DNA from: Actinomycetota bacterium
Lineage (GTDB): Bacteria; Actinomycetota; Actinomycetes; S36-B12; UBA5976
Direction of reading: 5' to 3'
NCBI GenBank assembly: GCA_009923375.1
Contig: RFTO01000074.1
Span: 1 to 6,120, forward strand
Length of the DNA: 6,120 bases
Made by a program: the position numbers and the translations under genes. Shown here piece after piece: positions 1-4,879 of the stretch; the first letter of the stretch is position 1, and each line of letters opens with the position of its first letter. The notes under the pieces were generated by a model that saw only the letters and a program-made list of their open reading frames with translations, did no database searches and was not told where the DNA came from.

Positions 1-83
1 GTGACATCGTGACCCGCCTGAACAACGCGTGCAGCTGCAACGGCGGAATCCACTCCGCCGGACAGCGCTGCAACGACCTTCAT
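1..83 (-). CDS. mnmA: tRNA-specific 2-thiouridylase MnmA, N-terminal fragment cut by the window edge
   Basis: Reading the minus strand from the ATG at 83-81 gives 27 codons plus two bases before the left edge. The peptide begins MKVVAALSGGVDSAVAAA. SGGVDS at residues 8-13 is the ATP-binding PP-loop of the N-type ATP pyrophosphatase fold, placed at the very N-terminus as in MnmA (TrmU). MnmA activates U34 of the Lys, Glu and Gln tRNAs by adenylation and replaces O2 with sulfur in the cytoplasm. The ATG overlaps the TGA of the upstream cysteine desulfurase by four bases (ATGA at 83-80), which suggests translational coupling with its likely sulfur donor. Other PP-loop enzymes such as ThiI, TilS, GuaA or ArgG share SGGVDS, but the extreme N-terminal position and the neighbour favour MnmA. 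The catalytic cysteines lie outside the window, so identity rests on this short stretch and on context. Confidence 0.88.
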   Translation of the reverse strand, partial: MKVVAALSGGVDSAVAAARVVQAGHDV

Positions 84-1252
84 CGCGCCATCACCGCCGC
101 ATGTGCTTTGGCCAAGGCTGATGGGAGTGCGGCTATCACAGCGTCCACATCACTCATGGTGGAGTCGGCTCCGAAGCTGAACCTCAGTGATGCGCTCGCA
201 TCCTCCTGCGTTGCCCCCATCGCTAGGAGCACATGCGATGGCTCTGGCACACCCGCTGTACAGGCCGCACCTAAGGAGCAAGCGATTCCCTGTGCATCGA
301 GCAGCATCAGGAGTGCATCGGCATCACAACCAGGGAATGTGACATTGAGGATGGAGGGCAGCACATCCTCGCCTCCGTTGATCACCGCTGTGGGATCCAG
401 TTCGCAGATTCGAGATGTCAGACCGGTTCGCAATTCGCGCACTCGCGAGGGCATGCCGCTATCGATGTGGCTGACGCAGTCTGCAAGTGCCGCTGCAAAT
501 CCCACAGCCGCAGCCGTGTTAATCGTCCCGCTGCGCACCTTGCGCTCCTGTCCACCTCCGTAGCTGATTGGTGAGACAACCACTGCGGAGCGAATGAGGA
601 GTGCACCAACACCAACCGGGCCGCCGACCTTGTGGGCGCTGACAGCCATCGTCGCGCAGCCGAGGGCAGTGAATGCAAGTCGCTCCCAGGCAGCCGACTG
701 CACTGCATCGCAATGCCAAGGCACATCGAAGTCCGCACACAACTGCGCGATTTCATGTAACGGCTGGCGGGTGCCGGTTTCATTGTTCGCAGACATGACT
801 GCAACAAGTGCGGGCAGGGAGCCATCGGCGGCGGCCAATGCCTGATGAAGGTCGGCAACATTCACGACACCATGAGCGTCGATCGCTAACCAGTGAACCT
901 CCGCTGCTTCATGGGCCACGAGGTAATCAACGACATCGAGCACCGCATGGTGTTCGGTCGGGCTGACAATCAACAGTCGGCGGCGTGCATCTGCAGCCCT
1001 ACGTGCACGATATAGACCGATGACGGCGAGGTTGTCGGCCTCGGTAGCACCAGCAGTGAGCACAACATCGGCAGCAGAGGCGCCGAGACAGTAGGCGATT
1101 TGCTCCCGAGCATCCTCAGCCATAGCCCGGGCCGCTCGTCCAGCGGAATGCAAGGAGGAAGGGTTGCCCGTGAGATGCCGCGCGCGGGTCATCGCGTCGA
1201 CGGCATTTGGCGACAACGCGGTGGTGGCCGCATGGTCGAGATAAACGGGCAT
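80..1252 (-). CDS. Cysteine desulfurase, NifS/IscS family (PLP enzyme), probable sulfur donor to MnmA
   Basis: A 390-residue class V aminotransferase-fold enzyme that converts L-cysteine to L-alanine and holds the sulfur as a persulfide. Family landmarks appear in order: YLDHAATT at residues 4-11, GATEADNLA at 68-76, TEHHAV at 99-104 with the PLP-stacking histidine, NNETGT at 155-161, the PLP-contacting D182 and Q185 in DAVQS, SAHKVGGPVGVGAL with the Schiff-base lysine K208, RSGT at 240-243, and the persulfide loop SLGAACTAG with catalytic C331. Length is normal for the family (about 380-405), so the gene looks intact. The ATG at 1252 directly precedes the conserved N-terminus; no strong ribosome binding site is visible. 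Its end overlaps mnmA by four bases. In Bacillus subtilis the neighbouring desulfurase YrvO serves MnmA directly, and by inference this one does the same; a wider role in iron-sulfur assembly cannot be excluded. No IscU, SufU or IscR gene is seen in the window. Confidence 0.95.
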   Translation of the reverse strand: MPVYLDHAATTALSPNAVDAMTRARHLTGNPSSLHSAGRAARAMAEDAREQIAYCLGASAADVVLTAGATEADNLAVIGLYRARRAADARRRLLIVSPTEHHAVLDVVDYLVAHEAAEVHWLAIDAHGVVNVADLHQALAAADGSLPALVAVMSANNETGTRQPLHEIAQLCADFDVPWHCDAVQSAAWERLAFTALGCATMAVSAHKVGGPVGVGALLIRSAVVVSPISYGGGQERKVRSGTINTAAAVGFAAALADCVSHIDSGMPSRVRELRTGLTSRICELDPTAVINGGEDVLPSILNVTFPGCDADALLMLLDAQGIACSLGAACTAGVPEPSHVLLAMGATQEDASASLRFSFGADSTMSDVDAVIAALPSALAKAHAAVMAR

Positions 1253-1263
1253 AGCCCGAATGC

Positions 1264-1312
1264 TAAGCGGCAGCGCTGTTGCCTGCTGCGCTGCAGCGGC
1301 GAATAGCGCTTA
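1264..1312 (-). other. Imperfect hairpin in the etfA-desulfurase gap
   Basis: The gap between the etfA stop and the desulfurase ATG (1253-1313) holds nested inverted repeats. An outer 6-bp arm pairs 1264-1269 with 1307-1312 (TAAGCG/CGCTTA on the minus strand). A perfect inner 7-bp arm pairs 1270-1276 with 1288-1294 (GCAGCGC/GCGCTGC) around an 11-base loop, leaving bases 1295-1306 unpaired on one side. A competing 10-bp palindrome, CGCTGCAGCG, lies in the same stretch. There is no T-run after it, so a classical intrinsic terminator is not supported. It could weaken read-through, act as a processing site, or mean nothing in GC-rich DNA. Confidence 0.35.
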
Positions 1313-1313
1313 C

Positions 1314-2240
1314 TCAGGCGCGGCGAGCGGCAATCTCAGCAACTATCGCTGGCACCAAAGATGCAACGTCTCCGACGATGCCGAAATCGGCGAGGTCGAA
1401 TAGTGGTGCGGTGCGATCCTTGTTGACCACCACCACAGTCTTTGCTGTCTGCATGCCTGCGCGGTGCTGAATAGCGCCGGAGATGCCTAGGGCGACGTAG
1501 AGCTGAGGTGAGACTGTCGTGCCGGTCTGCCCCACCTGGAACTTGTGGTCGATCCAGCCCGCGTCGGTGGCGGCGCGCGATGCACCGACAGCGCCACCTA
1601 ACACATCGGCAAGCTGCTCAACCATCGTGAATCCGTTCTCTCCGACACCGCGGCCACCAGAGACCACCACATCAGCAGCGGCGAGATCTGGTCGACTCGA
1701 TCGAGCTCCTGCAACGCGCTCAAGCACCTTCACCGTCCGTCGCGTGGTTGCTGGGGCCGTTAATACGACTGGCGTGCCAGCGCCGGCTGATGCCTCGGGC
1801 TCCACACTGCCGGGACGCATTGTCACAACCGCAGTACCTCGCACCGTGGCATCCAAAGTGATAGCGCCGCCAAAAACCGGTTGCACGACCACTAGGCCGT
1901 GTTTCACATCCACTGCGTCGGTGACAACTCCACCGCCAAGTCGCACGGCAAGCCGGCCCGCAATCTCTTTACATTCAATTGTCGATGTCATCAAAACCAG
2001 CGCTGGTGAGTGCTCTGCGCACACAGCCGCGAGGACATCCACCATCGATGCGACTGGCTCAGCCAGCGCCACAGCCGGAATGACAGCGCACACATCAGCG
2101 CCGAAGTCAGCCGCATCTGCGGCCGTGTCGACCGCGACAACCACCGGCGATCCATGTCTGCGAGCCAATGTCAGCAACTCTTTACTCGGTTTGGTTAACG
2201 CACCGTCGACCACATCGACGAGCACCACTACTGCATTCAT
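1314..2240 (-). CDS. etfA: Electron transfer flavoprotein subunit alpha (EtfA/FixB)
   Basis: The larger, FAD-binding subunit of the cytoplasmic ETF heterodimer, which carries electrons from acyl-CoA dehydrogenases and related flavoenzymes to an ETF oxidoreductase. Counting from the ATG at 2240 (308 residues), the C-terminal FAD domain is clear: SGGRG at 194-198, GASRAATDAGW at 219-229, QVGQTG at 235-240, LYVALGISGAIQHRAG at 247-262 (the family signature), NKD at 273-275 and DFGIVGD near 285-291. The N-terminal half (about 1-165) is the variable Rossmann-like domain. Length is typical. Two further in-frame starts, ATG at 2243 and GTG at 2246, lie directly upstream; the GAGGGG at 2253-2248 is 7 bases from the ATG at 2240, 4 from 2243 and 1 from 2246, which is why 2240 was chosen. 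The gene follows etfB by a few bases and is surely cotranscribed with it. TGA stop. Confidence 0.95.
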   Translation of the reverse strand: MNAVVVLVDVVDGALTKPSKELLTLARRHGSPVVVAVDTAADAADFGADVCAVIPAVALAEPVASMVDVLAAVCAEHSPALVLMTSTIECKEIAGRLAVRLGGGVVTDAVDVKHGLVVVQPVFGGAITLDATVRGTAVVTMRPGSVEPEASAGAGTPVVLTAPATTRRTVKVLERVAGARSSRPDLAAADVVVSGGRGVGENGFTMVEQLADVLGGAVGASRAATDAGWIDHKFQVGQTGTTVSPQLYVALGISGAIQHRAGMQTAKTVVVVNKDRTAPLFDLADFGIVGDVASLVPAIVAEIAARRA

Positions 2241-2247
2241 CATCACT

Positions 2248-2253
2248 CCCCTC
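2248..2253 (-). promoter_or_regulatory. Ribosome binding site of etfA
   Basis: GAGGGG on the minus strand overlaps the last bases of etfB, whose TGA is at 2254-2252. Its distance to the three possible etfA starts is 7 bases (ATG 2240), 4 bases (ATG 2243) and 1 base (GTG 2246), which rules against the longest reading. Because the site sits on the etfB stop codon, ribosomes ending etfB could reinitiate here, which would help keep the two subunits in balance. Confidence 0.65.
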
Positions 2254-3028
2254 AGATCAACCGACGCTGTGCGAGGAAGTCCACGAGCGCAGCGACCGCT
2301 GTGCCGTCGTCCTCGATGATGACACCGGCACTACGCGCTGGTCGGGCAACAGCAGCCGTCACTGTCGTGGCTGAGCCGCCGGTGCCGACAGTGGCTGCGT
2401 CGATGCCCAGGTCTGCAATTCCCCAGTGATCCACGGTCTTCTTCTTCGCAGATGTGATGCCTTTGAATGACGGGTAACGCGGCTCGTTGAATTTCTCCAC
2501 CACGCTCACAACCGCAGGCAAGTCTGCGGTGACGACGTCGTGGCCAGCGGCTGTTTGCCGGGTGATGGTGGCGTTAACTCCCTCAATCACCACAGAGGTA
2601 GCCAATGTCAGCATCGGCCAACCGAGTCGCTCGGCGACCATCGCCGGCACCACGGACATCTTCGCGTCGGTGGACTCAACACCCATGATCACCAGATCGG
2701 GCGCCACTTTCTCAATTGCCTTGGTCAGGGCCAGTGATGTGGCGATTGCATCTGAGCCAGCCAGAGCCGCATCGGTGACGAGAACACCTTCATCGATGCC
2801 CATCTGCAGCGCTTTGCGAATCGCATCCTCGGCCAGCTCTGGGCCCATCGATAAGGCGATGGTTTGGCCGCCATGGGTTTCCTGCAACTGCAGTGCGGCC
2901 TCAACGGCGTAAGTGTCCAGATCGTTGATGACTCGGTCAGCGGCACCGCGGTCCAAGGTGTGCTCGGCAGTGAGCTGCCGTTCACTCCAGGAATCAGGAA
3001 CCTGCTTGACGCAAACGAGGATCTTCAC
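2252..3028 (-). CDS. etfB: Electron transfer flavoprotein subunit beta (EtfB/FixA)
   Basis: The smaller ETF subunit, 258 residues, normal length for the family. In ordinary ETFs it binds AMP and carries the recognition loop that docks to acyl-CoA dehydrogenases. Visible landmarks are the N-terminal MKILVCVKQVPD (1-12), the VINDLDTYAVEAAL segment (33-46), MGPE (61-64), STDA followed by VVPAMVAERLGWP (119-138), and the C-terminal PAVVSVVEKFNEPRYPSFKGI (171-191) followed by a KKK cluster at 195-197. The last two match the recognition-loop region of well-studied ETFs. The start is GTG at 3028 with GAGAGG six bases upstream; no better start lies nearby. It is followed immediately by etfA and preceded by a crotonase gene 57 bases away. 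Whether this ETF is conventional or electron-bifurcating cannot be settled by eye, but the absence of any visible ferredoxin or FixCX partner, and the crotonase neighbour, favour the conventional fatty-acid role. Confidence 0.95.
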   Translation of the reverse strand: MKILVCVKQVPDSWSERQLTAEHTLDRGAADRVINDLDTYAVEAALQLQETHGGQTIALSMGPELAEDAIRKALQMGIDEGVLVTDAALAGSDAIATSLALTKAIEKVAPDLVIMGVESTDAKMSVVPAMVAERLGWPMLTLATSVVIEGVNATITRQTAAGHDVVTADLPAVVSVVEKFNEPRYPSFKGITSAKKKTVDHWGIADLGIDAATVGTGGSATTVTAAVARPARSAGVIIEDDGTAVAALVDFLAQRRLI

Positions 3029-3034
3029 CTTCAG

Positions 3035-3040
3035 CCTCTC
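3035..3040 (-). promoter_or_regulatory. Ribosome binding site of etfB
   Basis: GAGAGG on the minus strand lies six bases before the GTG start at 3028. It is a fair match to the anti-Shine-Dalgarno sequence at normal spacing and supports the GTG as the true start, which also agrees with the conserved MKILVCVKQVPD N-terminus. The rest of the 57-base gap to the crotonase stop (3029-3085) shows no terminator hairpin and no convincing promoter. Confidence 0.6.
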
Positions 3041-3085
3041 GTGGTGTCAGGGTGGATGGTTTAAGGAAGTGCGAAATCTCCGGCA

Positions 3086-3922
3086 TCACTGCTCATCGCC
3101 ACGTTCACGAAAATCGACTTTTCCTGGGCCGTTGTCGAAGAACGATTGGATGGCACGTAAGACATCGGTCCCGGCGAAAAGCGCAGCGAAAGCAGTGCGC
3201 TCCATATGAAGTCCCTCTCGAAGTGTCACATCAGCACCGGCATCAATCGTGCGCTTGGCCGCACGTAATGCCGACTGCGAGTGCCGAGCGAGGCGCTGTG
3301 CAGTCTTCGTAACGCGCTCACCGAGGTCACCGGGTTCGACCACTTCGTTGACTAGGCCTAACGCCAGCGCTTCTGGCGCTGCGACGTGACGGCCTGTGAA
3401 CACCAGCTCCTTAGCCCGAGATGGTCCCACCAAACGCGTGAGGCGCTGCGTCCCGCCAGCTCCTGGGATTAGCGCTAGCAGGATCTCCGGCTGGCCCATG
3501 ACAACAGTGGTGTCTGCGATTCGAATGTCGGCACACATCGCCAATTCCATGCCACCACCAAGGGCGTAACCAGACATCTGCGCGATGACCGGCACAGGGA
3601 TGGCGGCGACGGCATCAAAAGCACTTTGCAGGGGCCCAGATTCATCTCTGGCGATGTGCGCATCCCACGCAGCGAACTCGCGTACATCCGCGCCGGCAGC
3701 GAATACTGCATCGCCGCCGGTAAGGATGACAACTCGAACCTTGGGGTCTGTGGCGATCGCGACTGACGCGTGGCGCAGCTCCTCTTGCAAGGCGCGATTG
3801 AGTGCGTTAACTGGCGGTCGACTGAAAGCCAGCGTCGCCACCCCAGCATCGGCTCCGCTGCCAAGGGTCAGGCGAACAAATTCGCCATGGAACGGTTCAG
3901 TCACAAGGCGCCACTGTGCCAC
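3086..3922 (-). CDS. Enoyl-CoA hydratase/isomerase (crotonase) family protein
   Basis: A 278-residue crotonase-fold protein, probably adding water to trans-2-enoyl-CoA to give 3-hydroxyacyl-CoA in beta-oxidation. Landmarks: RPPVNALN at residues 35-42, the CoA/oxyanion-hole segment AAGAD at 75-79, GYALGGGMELAMCADIRIA at 118-136 with E126, GQPEILLALIPGAGGTQRL at 143-161 with E146, and a C-terminal NGPGK at 264-268. E126 and E146 are 20 residues apart, the same spacing as the two catalytic glutamates (E144/E164) of rat mitochondrial hydratase, so true hydratase activity is likely rather than only isomerase or hydrolase activity. Chain-length preference cannot be read. The GTG at 3922 has no visible ribosome binding site; a second GTG at 3904 (residue 7) is possible, and the first 15-20 residues look non-conserved. 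It lies 57 bases upstream of etfB in the same direction, which links it to acyl-CoA oxidation. Confidence 0.92.
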   Translation of the reverse strand: MAQWRLVTEPFHGEFVRLTLGSGADAGVATLAFSRPPVNALNRALQEELRHASVAIATDPKVRVVILTGGDAVFAAGADVREFAAWDAHIARDESGPLQSAFDAVAAIPVPVIAQMSGYALGGGMELAMCADIRIADTTVVMGQPEILLALIPGAGGTQRLTRLVGPSRAKELVFTGRHVAAPEALALGLVNEVVEPGDLGERVTKTAQRLARHSQSALRAAKRTIDAGADVTLREGLHMERTAFAALFAGTDVLRAIQSFFDNGPGKVDFRERGDEQ

Positions 3923-3978
3923 GACTACGCGGTGGGCGCCTGCGCGGGGCGTTGATCCGCTGATGTGGTGTTGCGCAC

Positions 3979-4803
3979 CTACCGCACCCCTGCAAGCTTC
4001 CTGCCAGCCGACGGCTTATGACATGTCCTTGGGGCACCAGCCCACGCGGGGATGCCGATGCATCCCGCAGGCCGGCCCACCCGAGTCAATCCATTCAGGT
4101 CCCCAGTTGCATATGCGGCGCGCGAACGCGGCACCAACACCGGGTACATGATTTGAGCCGACGATTGAACGTGATTCAACCCGACCACATGCCCGAGCTC
4201 ATGCAGAAGCAGTTCACCTCGGGTGGTGCCGCTGCCGAACCCCGGCCGAAAGGATGCGTTCTGCGCTGCATTGATGACAAGGTAACCGCGGACGATCGCG
4301 GCTGTTGGCGCTGATCCGGCTAGCGCTGTACCCCATTGCCAACACCGCAAGCCGCCGGTGCCGGCGACATAGCCGCTGCCAGAGCGAAGGAACAGCGACG
4401 ACTTCGTGCTCGTGTATTTCTCATTCACCCAGGCGATGACCACTTCGGCATCGCCAGTGTGCTGCCACCACGAAGTTCCAGTCGGCACCGACGTTGTGGT
4501 TCCAAGGTAATGGAACCACATGCCAGTGGCGTTTGTGATCCGTCCGACGGCGGTCTGCACGTCGGCTAATGCAACCTTGCGCCCATATGAAGTCCGTGCG
4601 GAAAGACTCAAATTCACGCGATAAGCGATCGCTCGCTGACATGGGTTCCAACGCAACGCCCCACCACCGGAGTATGGATATGACAATGAGTAAGCCGATG
4701 ACGTGGCAGCAACTGCCGGAGTTGGCGCGGCCGATACAAGAACCGAACCTGCGATGCCAGCGAGGGTAGCCACGACGATCGACCATCTGCGAGTAAGTTT
4801 CAT
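3979..4803 (-). CDS. Secreted matrixin-like zinc metalloprotease (predicted)
   Basis: A 274-residue exported protein from the ATG at 4803. Residues 1-33 form a Sec signal peptide: basic MKLTRR, a hydrophobic stretch around 8-25, then APTPAVA before a likely signal peptidase I cut near residue 32. HELGHVVGLNH at 201-211 is the metzincin zinc site (three histidine ligands, general base E202), and IMYP with M219 fits the Met-turn at the short matrixin-like spacing. The mature chain starts with a RWNPC motif (51-55). It has four cysteines (55, 154, 248, 261), enough for two disulfides. No cysteine-switch prodomain, cell-wall anchor or second domain is visible. An in-frame GTG at 4833 would add ten residues ahead of the signal peptide and is less likely; neither start has a good ribosome binding site. 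TAG stop. The substrate is unknown, and nothing in the neighbourhood explains the gene. Confidence 0.85.
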   Translation of the reverse strand: MKLTRRWSIVVATLAGIAGSVLVSAAPTPAVAATSSAYSLSYPYSGGGALRWNPCQRAIAYRVNLSLSARTSYGRKVALADVQTAVGRITNATGMWFHYLGTTTSVPTGTSWWQHTGDAEVVIAWVNEKYTSTKSSLFLRSGSGYVAGTGGLRCWQWGTALAGSAPTAAIVRGYLVINAAQNASFRPGFGSGTTRGELLLHELGHVVGLNHVQSSAQIMYPVLVPRSRAAYATGDLNGLTRVGRPAGCIGIPAWAGAPRTCHKPSAGRKLAGVR

Positions 4804-4879
4804 ACAAGGCGAATCGGCCAAAACCACCAGCACTTGAGCAGGGCGGACAGGCGCGACCGCTATTCGAACAGGAGTACAT
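4804..4879. promoter_or_regulatory. Divergent intergenic region, presumed to hold both promoters
   Basis: This 76-bp gap separates the leftward protease gene from the rightward glgX, so transcription of each must start in or near it. On the plus strand TTGAGC at 4834-4839 resembles a -35 element, but no convincing -10 hexamer follows; the nearest AT-rich stretch is CTATTCG at 4860-4866, about 20 bases on. No clear operator or long inverted repeat was found. The promoter assignment is therefore made from gene arrangement rather than from a strong motif. Either transcript may start further into the opposite gene or be nearly leaderless. Confidence 0.35.
4870..4874 (+). promoter_or_regulatory. 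Ribosome binding site of glgX
   Basis: AGGAG lies five bases before the GTG at 4880. It decides the start: the overlapping ATG at 4878 is followed at once by TGA, so it cannot open the gene, while the GTG continues in an uninterrupted frame to the right edge of the window. Confidence 0.75.

Noticed and set aside
9..563. A 184-codon plus-strand open frame opposite the desulfurase and mnmA start
   Set aside because: The minus strand here encodes unmistakable NifS-family and PP-loop motifs. The plus-strand product is Ala/Ser-rich without any recognisable feature.
1519..2319. A 266-codon plus-strand open frame across the etfA-etfB junction
   Set aside because: It lies wholly antisense to two well-conserved genes, its product is a low-complexity Ser/Thr/Ala/Pro string with no recognisable domain, and GC-rich codon bias readily leaves such frames open.
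3585..4151. A 188-codon plus-strand open frame over the crotonase and protease genes
   Set aside because: It is antisense to both genes, has no ribosome binding site or family motif that I recognise, and reads as the shadow of their codon bias.
4804..4833. A ten-residue N-terminal extension of the protease from GTG 4833
   Set aside because: The extension precedes a textbook signal peptide beginning MKLTRR and has no ribosome binding site, so the ATG at 4803 is preferred.
4834..4866. A sigma-70-like promoter for glgX (TTGAGC with a CTATTCG region)
   Set aside because: The -35-like hexamer is reasonable, but the downstream stretch matches TATAAT poorly and the spacing is too long, so I kept only a general intergenic promoter call.
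4421..4879. A 152-codon minus-strand open frame overlapping the protease gene in another frame
   Set aside because: The alternative frame carries the signal peptide and zinc site. This one is Arg/Ser/Cys-rich with no domain, and its start lies on the glgX start.
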